From the NCBI RefSeq assembly GCF_014651055.1, contig NZ_BMWD01000004.1, positions 92,001 through 156,000 of the forward strand: a stretch of 64,000 nt of DNA, read 5' to 3'. This DNA is from Streptomyces fructofermentans. Lineage in GTDB: Bacteria; Actinomycetota; Actinomycetes; Streptomycetales; Streptomycetaceae. Positions within the stretch are counted from its first letter, which is position 1. The number at the start of each line of letters is the position of its first letter. Both the position numbers and the translations under genes were made by a program. Positions 10,411 to 20,490 of this stretch are shown here, in pieces. The notes beneath the pieces are model-generated. The model was not told the DNA's origin. It searched no databases and saw only the letters and a program-made list of their open reading frames with translations.

Positions 10411-11209
10411 ACCGGACGGACCGGCGCGGCCCGACGAGGCGCTCCCCGCCCTGCGGCACGCCGAGGAGGTGATGGGCACCGTCTTCTCGTTCGACGTCCG
10501 GGGCGGTGAACCCGACGCCGTGCGGGCCGCGTTGGACGAGGCGGTCGCCCAGCTCCACGTGGTGGACGAGGTGTTCAGCACGTACCGCGAGGACAGCCAG
10601 GTCTCACGGCTCGCCCGCGGCGGGCTGACCGTCGGGGAGTGCGACCCGGAGGTCGCCGAGGTGCTCGACCTGTGCGCCAAGGCGGAACGGCTCAGCGACG
10701 GCTGGTTCAGCGCGACGTACGCGGGAACCGTGGACCCGACCGGCATGGTGAAGGGCTGGGCCGTCGAACGCGCGGCCCGGCGGCTCACGGAAGCGGGCGC
10801 CGCCGGCGTCAGCGTCAACGGCGGCGGCGACATCCAGATGTACGGCGTGCCCGGACCGCACCGCCCCTGGCGGGTCGGTGTGGCGGATCCGCTGCGTCCC
10901 GGCGGTCTGGCCGCCGTGGTGTCCGCCGCGGGCGTCGACGAACTGGCCGTGGCCACCTCGGGATCCGCCGAGCGCGGTACGCACATCCTGGACCCCCGCA
11001 CCGGCCGCACCGCGGTCACCGACCTGGTCGCGGTGACCGTCGTCGGCCCCCGCATCACCTGGGCGGACGCCTGGGCGACCGCGGCGTTCGCGATGGGCTC
11101 GCGGCAGGCGCTCCGCTGGCTGGACTCGCTGCCGGGCGTCGAGGCGCTGCTCATCACGGCGGGCGACGAGGTCCGGTGCACCGGAGGTCTCGCCGCCCGT
11201 CTGGGATGA
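10403..11209 (+). CDS. apbE: FAD:protein FMN transferase (ApbE family)
   Basis: A 268-residue enzyme that moves FMN from FAD onto a threonine of target proteins outside the membrane. Family landmarks are present: MGTVFSFDV near the N terminus, VDEVFSTYREDSQVSRL, DPTGMVKGWAVERAA, VNGGGDIQMYG and HILDPRTGR near the C terminus. The Mg-binding DAWATAAFAMG segment follows. The start is a GTG at 10403 overlapping the FMN_bind gene by eight bases, implying tight coupling. No clear signal peptide is visible, unlike many homologues, so the site of action is unsure. Its substrate is most likely the upstream protein. Confidence 0.9.
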   Translation: MAEPDGPARPDEALPALRHAEEVMGTVFSFDVRGGEPDAVRAALDEAVAQLHVVDEVFSTYREDSQVSRLARGGLTVGECDPEVAEVLDLCAKAERLSDGWFSATYAGTVDPTGMVKGWAVERAARRLTEAGAAGVSVNGGGDIQMYGVPGPHRPWRVGVADPLRPGGLAAVVSAAGVDELAVATSGSAERGTHILDPRTGRTAVTDLVAVTVVGPRITWADAWATAAFAMGSRQALRWLDSLPGVEALLITAGDEVRCTGGLAARLG

Positions 11210-11230
11210 GCAGCCCGCGCGAGGCGGGGA

Positions 11231-11767
11231 TCAGTGGTGGTTCTGCGCCAGCCTCAGCAGGTGGTCGGCGAGCGCCTGCCCGCCCGTCGGGTCGCGGCTG
11301 ATCAGCATCAGCGTGTCGTCGCCGGCGATCGTGCCCAGGATGTCGTGCAGCTCGGCCTGGTCGATCGCCGAGGCGAGGAACTGCGCGGCGCCCGGCGGGG
11401 TGCGCAGGACCACGAGATTGGCCGAGGCCTCCGCCGAGATCAGCAGCTCCGAGGAGAGCCGCCGCATCCGCTCCTCCTTCGCCGACTCCCCCAGCGGCGC
11501 GCGCGGGGTGCGGAAACCGCCCTCGCTCGGCACCGCGTAGATGAGGTCGCCGTCGTTGTTGCGGATCTTCACCGCGTTCAGCTCGTCCAGGTCCCTGGAG
11601 AGCGTCGCCTGCGTGACGTTCAGCCCGTCGTCGGCCAGGAGCTTCGCGAGCTGGCTCTGGGAGCGCACGGGCTGCCGGTTGAGGATGTCCACGATCCGGC
11701 GGTGGCGTGCGGTGCGGGTCTGCGGCACGGCGGGTCCCGCGTGCTCGTGATCCTGCGCCTGACTCAT
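11231..11767 (-). CDS. argR: arginine repressor
   Basis: A 178-residue DNA-binding regulator of arginine genes. The N-terminal winged helix contains [20 protein letters not shown] and [18 protein letters not shown]. The C-terminal oligomerisation and arginine-binding domain has [20 protein letters not shown], with the paired Asp that contacts arginine. It is the last gene of argCJBDR, 17 bases after argD, and converges on apbE 21 bases away. It presumably represses its own operon and argGH through the TGCA-N6-TGCA boxes found here. Confidence 0.96.
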   Translation of the reverse strand: MSQAQDHEHAGPAVPQTRTARHRRIVDILNRQPVRSQSQLAKLLADDGLNVTQATLSRDLDELNAVKIRNNDGDLIYAVPSEGGFRTPRAPLGESAKEERMRRLSSELLISAEASANLVVLRTPPGAAQFLASAIDQAELHDILGTIAGDDTLMLISRDPTGGQALADHLLRLAQNHH

Positions 11768-11784
11768 CGTCTTCGTCCCATTCC

Positions 11785-13023
11785 TCAGGATGCTCCGTCC
11801 CCGTCGGCCTGTCGGGCCCGGTCAAGGACCCCCGGCAGCGCCCGGAGGAACGCCTCCGCCTCCTCGTCGCGCAGATTCAGCGGCGGCATCAGCCGTACGA
11901 CGTCGGGGGCGGGCGCGTTGACCAGGAGGCCGGCGTCCTGAGCCGCCTGCTGCGCACGGGGCGCGAGCGGCTCGGTGAGCACGATACCCAGGAGCAGGCC
12001 CGAGCCCCTGACATGGCCGACCAGCGGATGCCCGAGGGATTCGATCCCGTCGCGCAGCCGCTCGCCCGTCCGCTTGACGTTGTCCAGGAGGCCCTCGGCC
12101 TCGATGGTGTCGAGGACGGCGAGCCCCGCGGCGCAGGCGACGGGGTTGCCGCCGAACGTGGTGCCGTGGTGCCCCGGCCGCAGCAGCTTCGCGGCCCGCC
12201 CGAACGCGACGGTCGCGCCGAGCGGCAGTCCTCCGCCGAGCCCCTTGGCCAGCGTGACGACGTCCGGCAGGACGCCCTCGTGTGCCTGGTACTCGAACCA
12301 GTGCCCGGTACGGCCGATCCCGGTCTGCACCTCGTCGAGGACGAGCAGTGTGCCGGTGGCGGCGGTGATGGCGCGGGCAGCCTTGAGATAGCCGGGGGGC
12401 GGTACGACGACGCCGTTCTCGCCCTGGATCGGCTCGATGACGACGAGCGCGGTGTCCTCGGTGACGGCGGCGGCCAGCGCCTGCGGGTCCCCGTACGGCA
12501 CGTGCGTGACGTCGCCGGGCAGCGGCAGGAACGGTTCCCGCTTGCCGGGCTGGCCGGTCAGCGCGAGCGCGCCCATGGTCCGGCCGTGGAAGCCGCCGTC
12601 GGTCGCCACCATGTGGGAGCGGCCGGTCAGCCGCCCGATCTTGAAGGCTCCCTCGTTGGCCTCGGCCCCCGAGTTGCAGAAGTAGACGCGGCCGTCCCGC
12701 CCGAAGAGCTGGAGCAGCCGTTCGGCGAGCGCGACGGGCGGCTCGGCCACGAACAGGTTGGAGACATGTCCCAGTGAGGCGATCTGCCGGCTCACGGCCT
12801 CGACGATCGCCGGGTGGGCGTGGCCCAGGGCGTTCACCGCGATACCGCCGACGAAGTCCAGGTACTCGGTGCCGTCCGCGTCCCAGAGCCGGGTGCCCGC
12901 GCCTCGGACGAGGGGCAGGCGCGGGGTGCCGTAGTTGTCCATGAGCGAGCCCTGCCAGCGGCGGGTGAGCGCCTCGTTGCCCGTCCGTTCCTGCTGGGCC
13001 GCGGGTTCCTGATGGCCGGTCAT
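11785..13023 (-). CDS. argD: acetylornithine aminotransferase
   Basis: A 412-residue PLP enzyme of fold type I, class III, converting N-acetylglutamate semialdehyde to N-acetylornithine. The PLP lysine is in [15 protein letters not shown], preceded by [28 protein letters not shown] and the N-terminal [16 protein letters not shown] are also typical. Its ATG overlaps the argB TGA by four bases, and the operon order is argC-J-B-D-R. Length is normal. Confidence 0.96.
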   Translation of the reverse strand: MTGHQEPAAQQERTGNEALTRRWQGSLMDNYGTPRLPLVRGAGTRLWDADGTEYLDFVGGIAVNALGHAHPAIVEAVSRQIASLGHVSNLFVAEPPVALAERLLQLFGRDGRVYFCNSGAEANEGAFKIGRLTGRSHMVATDGGFHGRTMGALALTGQPGKREPFLPLPGDVTHVPYGDPQALAAAVTEDTALVVIEPIQGENGVVVPPPGYLKAARAITAATGTLLVLDEVQTGIGRTGHWFEYQAHEGVLPDVVTLAKGLGGGLPLGATVAFGRAAKLLRPGHHGTTFGGNPVACAAGLAVLDTIEAEGLLDNVKRTGERLRDGIESLGHPLVGHVRGSGLLLGIVLTEPLAPRAQQAAQDAGLLVNAPAPDVVRLMPPLNLRDEEAEAFLRALPGVLDRARQADGDGAS

Positions 13024-14072
13024 ACGGCTGTCCCCTCCTGCTCTTCCTGCTCTTCCTGCTCTTCCTGCCCGTCCGGCACGTCCTGCCCGTCCGGCACGTC
13101 CTGCCCGTCCGGCACGGTCGCGTCGTGCGGGTGCTGCTCCGCCGGTGCCGTCCCGTGCCGGGGGTTCGGCTCCTCCGGCGCGGTCGGGTCCGGCACGACC
13201 ATCGTGCCGATGCCCTCGTCGGTGAAGATCTCCAGCAGGATCGAGTGCTGGACCCGGCCGTCGATCACCCGGGCGGTGTTGACGCCGTTGCGGACGGCGT
13301 GCAGACAGCCCTCCATCTTGGGCACCATGCCGCTGGCCAGTTCGGGCAGCAGCTTCTCCAGCTCGGAGGCGGTGAGGCGGCTGATCACCTCGTCGCTCTC
13401 CGGCCAGTCCTCGTAGAGGCCCTCGACGTCCGTGAGGACCATCAGGGTCTCGGCGCCCAGCGCCGCAGCGAGTGCCGCAGCCGCCGTATCAGCATTGACG
13501 TTGTAGACATGTCCGTCGTCCTGGCTCCTGGCGATCGAGGAGACGACCGGGATGCGGCCGTCGGCGAGCAGCGCCTCGATGGCGCCCGTGTCGATCGCGG
13601 TGATCTCGCCCACCCGCCCGATGTCGACCGACTCGCCGTCGATCGTGGGCCGGTGCCTGGTTGCGGTGATCGTGTGCGCGTCCTCGCCGGTGAGGCCGAC
13701 GGCGAGCGGCCCGTGCTGGTTGAGCAGTCCGACGAGCTGGCGCTGGACCTGCCCGGCGAGCACCATGCGGACGACGTCCATGGCGTCCTCGGTGGTGACC
13801 CGAAGGCCCGCCCGGAACTCGCTGACGATGCCGTGCCGGTCCAGGGCGGCGCTGATCTGCGGGCCGCCGCCGTGCACGACGACGGGCTTGAGGCCCGCGT
13901 GGCGCAGGAACACGACGTCCTGGGCGAACGCGGCCTTGAGGTCCTCGTCGACCATGGCGTTGCCGCCGAACTTGATGACGACGATCCTGCCGTTGTGCCG
14001 GGTCAGCCAGGGCAGCGCCTCGATGAGGATCTGCGCCTTGGGCAGTGCGGTGTGCTTGCGGGTGGTGCTCAT
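13020..14072 (-). CDS. argB: N-acetylglutamate kinase with repetitive C-terminal tail
   Basis: A 350-residue kinase phosphorylating N-acetylglutamate, the usual feedback-controlled step. Conserved segments are [48 protein letters not shown] and LTDVEGLY. The catalytic domain ends near residue 300 (IGTMVVPD). About 45 further residues form an unusual acidic tail with three VPDGQD-type units followed by Glu-Gln-Glu repeats, encoded by DNA tandem repeats at 13037-13117. Both ends overlap neighbours by ATGA junctions. The tail lies outside the known allosteric site; whether it matters is unknown. Confidence 0.95.
   Translation of the reverse strand: MSTTRKHTALPKAQILIEALPWLTRHNGRIVVIKFGGNAMVDEDLKAAFAQDVVFLRHAGLKPVVVHGGGPQISAALDRHGIVSEFRAGLRVTTEDAMDVVRMVLAGQVQRQLVGLLNQHGPLAVGLTGEDAHTITATRHRPTIDGESVDIGRVGEITAIDTGAIEALLADGRIPVVSSIARSQDDGHVYNVNADTAAAALAAALGAETLMVLTDVEGLYEDWPESDEVISRLTASELEKLLPELASGMVPKMEGCLHAVRNGVNTARVIDGRVQHSILLEIFTDEGIGTMVVPDPTAPEEPNPRHGTAPAEQHPHDATVPDGQDVPDGQDVPDGQEEQEEQEEQEGTAV
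13037..13117. repeat. coding tandem repeats in the argB 3' end
   Basis: On the plus strand, 13037-13068 holds about three and a half copies of a 9-base unit (CCTGCTCTT), followed at 13064-13117 by three copies of an 18-base unit (CCTGCCCGTCCGGCACGT). Both unit lengths are multiples of three, so copy changes keep the frame. The units encode the EEQ and VPDGQD repeats of ArgB. Confidence 0.92.
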
Positions 14073-15220
14073 GACGAGTACGCGCTGTTCTCGTGGACGT
14101 AGTCGGCGGTGAGGTCGTTGGTCCAGATGGTGGCGGTCTCGGAGCCGGCCGCGAGGTCGGCGACGATGTGCACCTCGCGGTAGCGCATGTCGACCTGGTC
14201 GCGGTCCTCTCCGACGCCTCCGTTCCTGCAGACCCATACGCCGTTGATGGCGACGTTGAGCCGGTCGGGCTCGAAGGCCGCCCCGGTGGTCCCGATGGCG
14301 GACAGGACGCGGCCCCAGTTGGGGTCCTCGCCGTGGATCGCGCACTTGAGGAGGTTGTTGCGGGCGATGGAGCGGCCCACCTCGACGGCGTCGTCCTCGC
14401 TCGCGGCGTTGAGCACCTCGACCCTGATGTCCTTGCTGGCGCCCTCGGCGTCCCGGATCAGCTGCTGTCCGAGGTCGTCGCACACGGCCCGTACGGCCTC
14501 GGCGAACTCCGCGTACTGCGGGGTGACCCCGGCGGCCCCGGAGGCGAGCAGCAGCACGGTGTCGTTGGTGGACATGCAGCCGTCCGAGTCGACCCGGTCG
14601 AAGGTGGTCCGGGTGGCGGCGCGCAGCGCCCGGTCCAGGGCGTCGCCGTCGACGTCGGCGTCGGTGGTGAGGACGACCAGCATGGTGGCGAGGCCGGGGG
14701 CGAGCATGCCCGCGCCCTTGGCCATGCCGCCGACGGTCCAGCCGTCCTTCGCCACGACCGCCGTCTTGTGCACGGAGTCGGTGGTCTTGATGGCGATGGC
14801 GGCCTTCTCGCCGCCGTGCTCGGACAGTGCCCCGGCGGCCGTGCCGATGCCCTTGAGCACCTTGTCCATGGGCAACAGCAGTCCGATGAGCCCGGTGGAG
14901 GCGACGGCGATCTCGCCCGCGTTGAGGTCCAGCACCTCGGCCGCCCGCTCGGCGGTCGCGTGGGTGTCCTGGAAGCCCTTGGGGCCCGTACAGGCGTTGG
15001 CTCCACCGGAGTTGAGGACGACGGCCGAGACCAGGCCGCCCTTCAGGACCTGCTCGGACCAGAGGACGGGCGCGGCCTTCACACGGTTCGAGGTGAAGAC
15101 GCCCGCGGCGGCCAGCGCGGGCCCGTGGTTGACCACGAGGGCGAGGTCGGGGTTGCCGTTCTCCTTGATGCCTGCCGCGATGCCTGCTGCGGTGAACCCC
15201 TTGGCAGCGGTGACGCTCAC
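14069..15220 (-). CDS. argJ: bifunctional glutamate N-acetyltransferase / ornithine acetyltransferase
   Basis: A 383-residue enzyme that recycles acetyl groups from acetylornithine to glutamate and may also acetylate glutamate from acetyl-CoA. The autocleavage site lies in [17 protein letters not shown], where the precursor is split before Thr to give alpha and beta chains. The start is set at the GTG at 15220 because GAGGAG is seven bases upstream and homology begins at SVTAAKGF. It lies 94 bases after argC and overlaps argB by four bases. Confidence 0.96.
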   Translation of the reverse strand: MSVTAAKGFTAAGIAAGIKENGNPDLALVVNHGPALAAAGVFTSNRVKAAPVLWSEQVLKGGLVSAVVLNSGGANACTGPKGFQDTHATAERAAEVLDLNAGEIAVASTGLIGLLLPMDKVLKGIGTAAGALSEHGGEKAAIAIKTTDSVHKTAVVAKDGWTVGGMAKGAGMLAPGLATMLVVLTTDADVDGDALDRALRAATRTTFDRVDSDGCMSTNDTVLLLASGAAGVTPQYAEFAEAVRAVCDDLGQQLIRDAEGASKDIRVEVLNAASEDDAVEVGRSIARNNLLKCAIHGEDPNWGRVLSAIGTTGAAFEPDRLNVAINGVWVCRNGGVGEDRDQVDMRYREVHIVADLAAGSETATIWTNDLTADYVHENSAYSS

Positions 15221-15314
15221 TGTGACTCCTCGTTCGCTTCTCCGCCTGCGTGGCGCACAGGTGCGGGTTTCGTCCTCGTCCTCGTCCGCGGCCCGGCGGC
15301 CGCGCACGCGTCGC

Positions 15315-16395
<1,081 letters not shown>

Positions 16396-16501
16396 ATCGC
16401 CCCGGATGGGTACGCATGGTCCTCCGGGCCTCTCGGCGCGCGACGGCCCGCGCTCCGAGCCCGGTCGTGCCGCCGGTGCGGCCCGGGGGATGATGACGGC
16501 C

Positions 16502-17251
16502 ATGGACGACACGGGTGTGGACATCGGGCGGGCCGTCGCGGAGATCCGGAACGCCGAGGAGATGCCCGGCCTGCCGATGGCCTGGCGATGGTCGCCCATG
16601 TCGCGCTTCGTGTTCGCGCTGGCCATGGACGCCGACGGCGGCTGGGCCTACCAGATGAACTCGCTCGACGTGCACGACGAAGGCCTGACCAGGGCCGTCC
16701 TCGCGTTCGCGAGGGAGCACCGCCTCGGACGCGGCCCGGACGCCGGACCGCTCACGACCGCCTCCGGATTCTCTTACGGGACCTACCGGTTCGACTCGGT
16801 GGCAGCGGCTTCGCCGTCCGTGCACGGCTACCACCACGGGCGGAACGAGGCCCTGAACGAGGTCGTCTCGGGGGTGTTCCCCGCGTACCGGTGCGAGTTC
16901 CGCGGCGACGAGAGCCCGGAGGAGGCGGTGACGCGGTTCAAGGGCATGCTGCGGCCGACGGTCCTCTCCCGGCCCCCGGTCCCGTACCTGCGGATGCGGT
17001 ACGACAACACCAGGACGAAGGGCGGCAGCGTGGGCCCGTCCCGCGGGTTCACCACGCACGACGTGCTGCTGCGGGAGCTGGGGCTGCTCGAAGGCGCTCC
17101 GGGGAGCTTCGTGGAGTTCGAGAACTCGTCGGGCGAGGTGTGGCACGTCGAGTGGAACGGTTCGTGGCTGGTGAACGGAACAGCCCGGGACGCGCCGCCC
17201 TCCGAGAGTTGGGTGGCGTCGGTCCTCGGACTGCCCGGAGAAGTCCGGTGA
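16502..17251 (+). CDS. hypothetical protein
   Basis: A 249-residue soluble protein I do not recognise. It has no signal peptide or membrane helix. Aromatic-rich segments (MAWRWSPMSRFVFALAM, FSYGTYRFDS, YLRMRYDNT) suggest a compact alpha/beta domain, and the C-terminal FVEFENSSGEVWHVEWNGSWLVNG looks like a beta sheet. The ATG at 16502 is preferred because GGGGGA lies 11 bases upstream; ATGs at 16490 and 16493 would leave no room for it. It is divergent from argC and probably monocistronic. Codon use is normal for the window, so it is probably a real gene. Confidence 0.65.
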   Translation: MDDTGVDIGRAVAEIRNAEEMPGLPMAWRWSPMSRFVFALAMDADGGWAYQMNSLDVHDEGLTRAVLAFAREHRLGRGPDAGPLTTASGFSYGTYRFDSVAAASPSVHGYHHGRNEALNEVVSGVFPAYRCEFRGDESPEEAVTRFKGMLRPTVLSRPPVPYLRMRYDNTRTKGGSVGPSRGFTTHDVLLRELGLLEGAPGSFVEFENSSGEVWHVEWNGSWLVNGTARDAPPSESWVASVLGLPGEVR

Positions 17252-17308
17252 CCGGCCTCCTGCCGACCGCCGGGCACGCTCCTCGGGCTGTCCGAGGAGG
17301 TCCGGCGA
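17223..17308 (+). repeat. imperfect 28-bp direct repeat at a gene's 3' end
   Basis: Bases 17223-17250 (gene end, reading LGLPGEVR-stop) resemble 17281-17308, which would read LGLSEEVRR, with six differences in 28. The offset of 58 bases is not a multiple of three. This may be a decayed duplication of the gene terminus. Confidence 0.5.
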
Positions 17309-17465
17309 ACGGCGACCCGCCACCCGCCGAGCCCAGGGCCCGCGCGGTGACCGCCCACGGCTCACGCGACCGGGAGTGCCGTGCACGCCCCGACCCCCTC
17401 GGCCGGCGGGCCCGGCCGCGACGCGCCCCGGCCCCTGCGACGACTGCCGTGACCCCGACCCCGCT

Positions 17466-18296
17466 TCAGGCACCGGCCACCCGCACCGATCGCGGTCGCC
17501 CTCGCAGCGCGGGCAGGCGGGCGCAGTCCTCGGCACCGGAGAGGCCCTCACCGAGAGCCAGGAGCGAGAGGAGCTGCACGGGCCGGCCGGCCGTGGCCGC
17601 GGCCTCCAGCTTGTGGTGGCCGTCGAGGAGGAAGTGCGTCAGTCCCCAGTGCCGGTAGTGGTCGGCCGGGAGGCCGGAGGCGGGCTCGCACACGTCCAGC
17701 GTCGACACGGCCACGGCCGTCGGCACCGTTCCCCGGCCCATCAGCCCGGCGTACTCCTCGACCCGGTCCCTGTCGTTCCAGGTGGGCGGAACCATGGGCA
17801 CGACGAACTCGTAGAGGTGGGCCGCCTCGTCGACCGCCGTCTCGAAGGTCCGGTAGTACGGCGTGTGCGGGTACTCCGGGAGGCCCCAGAACTGGTCCAG
17901 CCCCCATGTGGCGACCTGCTCCGCGCCGAAGTAGTCGCCCTCCTCGCCGGGGACGGTCAGGCGGGGCTCCACACGGAGCAGCATCGGAAGGTACTCGCCC
18001 TCCGGCAGCAGGGCGCCGAACGCGTCGATCACGCCGCCGTCGTCCGGATCCGCCAGTGGGCCGGAGAGTCGCTCCCGCGGGCCCTCCAGCGACAGCGTCT
18101 GCCCAGCGGTCTCCAGACGGCGGAACAGGAACTGGCACGTCCCGCACCAGAAGCTGAGCTCGAAGGCCGGTGCCCCGTCGACCGTGAGCAGCCGGCGCCC
18201 CGGCCCGCCCGCGGCCTCCCGGCGCTCCGCCTCGAAACGCAGCCGCGCCTGCGGGGCCGGAACGCCGAGCCTGCGCGGTTCACCTGATCCGATCAT
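17466..18296 (-). CDS. hypothetical protein with an FWCGTC motif
   Basis: A 276-residue protein without a signal peptide. The CxxC in FELSFWCGTCQFLFRRL (about residues 48-64) could bind a metal or be redox active. The C-terminal half contains HWGLTHFLLDGHHKLEAAA, a Gly-His-His segment reminiscent of ParB/sulfiredoxin-type folds that hold a substrate, but I cannot assign it. The start is an ATG at 18296, directly after an in-frame GTG. It is leftward and faces the previous gene across about 210 bases with no feature. Confidence 0.65.
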   Translation of the reverse strand: MIGSGEPRRLGVPAPQARLRFEAERREAAGGPGRRLLTVDGAPAFELSFWCGTCQFLFRRLETAGQTLSLEGPRERLSGPLADPDDGGVIDAFGALLPEGEYLPMLLRVEPRLTVPGEEGDYFGAEQVATWGLDQFWGLPEYPHTPYYRTFETAVDEAAHLYEFVVPMVPPTWNDRDRVEEYAGLMGRGTVPTAVAVSTLDVCEPASGLPADHYRHWGLTHFLLDGHHKLEAAATAGRPVQLLSLLALGEGLSGAEDCARLPALRGRPRSVRVAGA

Positions 18297-18364
18297 CACG
18301 GACCGACCGTAGGGGACGCCCCCCGGCGGCACCACCGCACCCCCGGGGGCCGCCCCGGAGGGGG

Positions 18365-19207
18365 TCAGGACGGGGACAGGTCCGTGTGCAGCATGTAGTG
18401 GTCCGAGTGCGGGCTGGGGCGTACCCGGTGCGTGAGGGGGGTGATGCCCCGCAGGAAGACGTAGTCGAACTTGCTCTGCCACTCGGTGGTCGGCTCGCAC
18501 GCACCCGCGGCCAGGGGGCGGCACCGGGGGTCCGTGTCCGCGGCCAGCGCCCACATCCCGGCGAGTTCCTGGGAGTCCGGTACGGCGTTGAAGTCGCCGA
18601 GGACGATCGCGCGGTCGTGGCGGGCGACTTCGGCGGCCAGTACGCCGATCTGGCGCGCCCGGACCGGCTCCTGGCGCCGTTCGGCGAGGTGGGTGTTGAA
18701 GACGCGGACGGACCGGCCGCCCACGGTGGTGGTGACGGCCATGTACCCGCGGTCCTCCGAACCTCCGTCCGGGTACTCGACGTTCACGCGGTCCGTCATC
18801 GGTGCCGCCGACAGGATCGCCTGGCCGAAGGCCCCCGGGCTCCACGGCAACCCCCCGCAGCGGCTCCAGTTCTGTTGCACCATCCCGTACTCGACGCGGT
18901 AGACCAGCCCGTACAGGGCCTCCAGATGGTCACGCACCCTGTCGACGTCTCGCGCGCACGCCTCCTGCAGGCCGACGACCTGGGGCGCGTACGTGGCGAT
19001 CTCCGCCGCCAGGCCGAGGTCGTGACCGCTGCGGCCGCAGGGGTTGCAGATGTTCCACGTCATGACCCGGTTCGGTATGACGTCCTCGGCGGCGCCGGGC
19101 GGCAGGGGCTCGGCGACGAGGGCGCCCCCGGGCGTGCTGGGACCTATCAGGACCACGCAGATCGCGGTCATCGCGGCCGCGAGCGACCACGTGCCCCTTC
19201 CGAGCAC
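18365..19207 (-). CDS. secreted endonuclease/exonuclease/phosphatase-family protein
   Basis: A 280-residue protein of the EEP fold (DNase I-like, sphingomyelinase-like). The order of motifs fits: VMTWNIC (metal-binding Asn), VVGLQE (catalytic Glu), VFNTHLAERR, VLGDFNAVPDS, and PHSDHYML at the C terminus (catalytic Asp-His). The N terminus has a hydrophobic signal segment (SLAAAMTAICVVLIG), so it is probably exported. GTG at 19207 is preferred because GGGGAGG precedes it. The substrate could be nucleic acid, a phosphodiester lipid or another phosphate. Confidence 0.82.
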   Translation of the reverse strand: MLGRGTWSLAAAMTAICVVLIGPSTPGGALVAEPLPPGAAEDVIPNRVMTWNICNPCGRSGHDLGLAAEIATYAPQVVGLQEACARDVDRVRDHLEALYGLVYRVEYGMVQQNWSRCGGLPWSPGAFGQAILSAAPMTDRVNVEYPDGGSEDRGYMAVTTTVGGRSVRVFNTHLAERRQEPVRARQIGVLAAEVARHDRAIVLGDFNAVPDSQELAGMWALAADTDPRCRPLAAGACEPTTEWQSKFDYVFLRGITPLTHRVRPSPHSDHYMLHTDLSPS

Positions 19208-20040
19208 CAGCGCCTCCCCGGAGTGGATGTTCGGGGCATCGCATGGCGCCCGCGTGTACGAGGGTAGGGGACGGACCGTCCACCGCACATGCCCCTCCCG
19301 CCCGCCGCGCGACGCCCACCGGCCGTCCCGGCCCGCGGCGGCCGGCGGGCCGGGTCCGTGCGCGAGCGGACCCCCGACTTGCGGTACACACGCGTCAGAT
19401 GGGCCTCGACAGCCTCCCTCGGCAGGAACCGCGAGGTGGCCGCCTCCCCGTTGCTCAGCCCCTCCCCCACGGCCCGCGCCACCTGGAGCTCCTGCGGGGT
19501 GGGCCGGTCCACCGGCGCGGGGCCCGGGCACGGGGCGTGCGGGCTCCCGGGCGGCAGGCGCCCGTCCGGTCCATCGCCGACTTCCTGCGCTTCGCCGGCG
19601 TCCTGTGATCCGTACCGCCGCACCCGCCCCCGCCCTCACCCCCGCCGGTCGCGCTTCCTCCGGCGGGGGCGGTGCGCGGCCGTGCGGCGCCATCCCCTCC
19701 CGCCCCACCCCCGGCCGTCGAGCGGGGGGGTCACCTGGCGGCCGCGCACCTCGACGTCGATGCCGTGGGCGCGGCCCGTCCCGGTGGAGCGCGCCCGGGG
19801 ACGAGCGTCGACTCGCCGCCGTCCACGGCCTGTTCGTGGTCGTGCCAGGCCGGGTCGCCCGCGGAGACCATGGCGTTCCCGGCTGCCTCGTCGCTCTGCA
19901 CGTACGTGTCCCGCGGGATCAGCGTGACCGTGTCGCACGTTCGCGATGTCGGATGCTTGCCGGCACCTCGAACGGCAAAATGGGAAGGGTGCGCGAGGGC
20001 GTCAAAGGGTTGTGCGGGAGAGGCCGGGGAGGCGGACGGG
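19208..20040. other. long region with no intact gene
   Basis: About 830 bases between the EEP-fold gene and the DUF6314 gene hold no credible complete reading frame. The only recognisable content is a LuxR-type HTH remnant on the minus strand (19342-19530). The remainder gives low-complexity translations, and the stretch before 20040 presumably holds the promoter of the downstream gene, though none is clear. Confidence 0.55.
19342..19530 (-). pseudogene. remnant of a LuxR-type helix-turn-helix domain
   Basis: The minus strand reads PTPQELQVARAVGEGLSNGE, then FLPREAVEAHLTRVYRKSGV and RSRTDPARR. This is unmistakably the GerE/LuxR C-terminal HTH normally ending large ATPase or two-component regulators. 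Conserved hydrophobic and basic positions have drifted: the usual SNREIAARLFLS reads SNGEAATSRFLP. No receiver, ATPase or other N-terminal domain precedes it within several hundred bases, and the frame continues into low-complexity sequence instead of ending after the HTH. A decayed fragment of a deleted regulator is the best reading. Confidence 0.72.
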
Positions 20041-20490
20041 ATGACCGGGTTCTGGCCCGTGGTCGATGTGCTGGCGTATCTGGCCGGCGACTGGCACGTG
20101 GAACGCTCGGTGCGGGACCTGGCCGGCGCCGAGGAGGGCTCCTTCAGCGGGACGACCGTGTTCGGGGCGCCCGAGGAGGGCGGGGCCGGACTGCTGCACC
20201 ACGAGTCGGGCACCTTCGTGTGGCGGGGCGCGGCGCGGCCCGCCGAGCGCACGCTGCGGTTCCTGCCGGGCGGCCGCCCCGGCCTGGCCGACGTGCGGTT
20301 CGCCGACGGCCGCCCGTTCCACGACCTGGACCTGACCTCGGGGCGGCACGTCGCCGACCATCCGTGCGCGGCCGACCTCTACCGGGGCGAGTTCACCGTG
20401 TTCGACGCGGACCGCTGGCGGACGGTCTGGCGCGTGGGCGGTCCGGCCAAGGACCTGGTCCTCACCACGGACTACACGCGTACCGGCTGA
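20041..20490 (+). CDS. DUF6314-family protein
   Basis: A 149-residue protein resembling a small actinobacterial family of unknown function: YLAGDWHVERSVRDLAG near the start, a central HHESGTFVWRG and a C-terminal WRTVWRVGGPAKDLVLTTDY. The pattern suggests a lipocalin-like beta barrel. The ATG at 20041 follows GGGGAGG. Its last 19 bases overlap the end of the convergent histidine-phosphatase-fold gene. Confidence 0.7.
   Translation: MTGFWPVVDVLAYLAGDWHVERSVRDLAGAEEGSFSGTTVFGAPEEGGAGLLHHESGTFVWRGAARPAERTLRFLPGGRPGLADVRFADGRPFHDLDLTSGRHVADHPCAADLYRGEFTVFDADRWRTVWRVGGPAKDLVLTTDYTRTG

Noticed and set aside
13037..13117. Tandem repeats resembling a tiny CRISPR array
   Set aside because: Units are contiguous without spacers and in frame with argB.
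19672..20040. N-terminal extension of the DUF6314 protein
   Set aside because: The upstream in-frame sequence is Ala/Gly/Pro-rich without homology, and a good ribosome site precedes the ATG at 20041.
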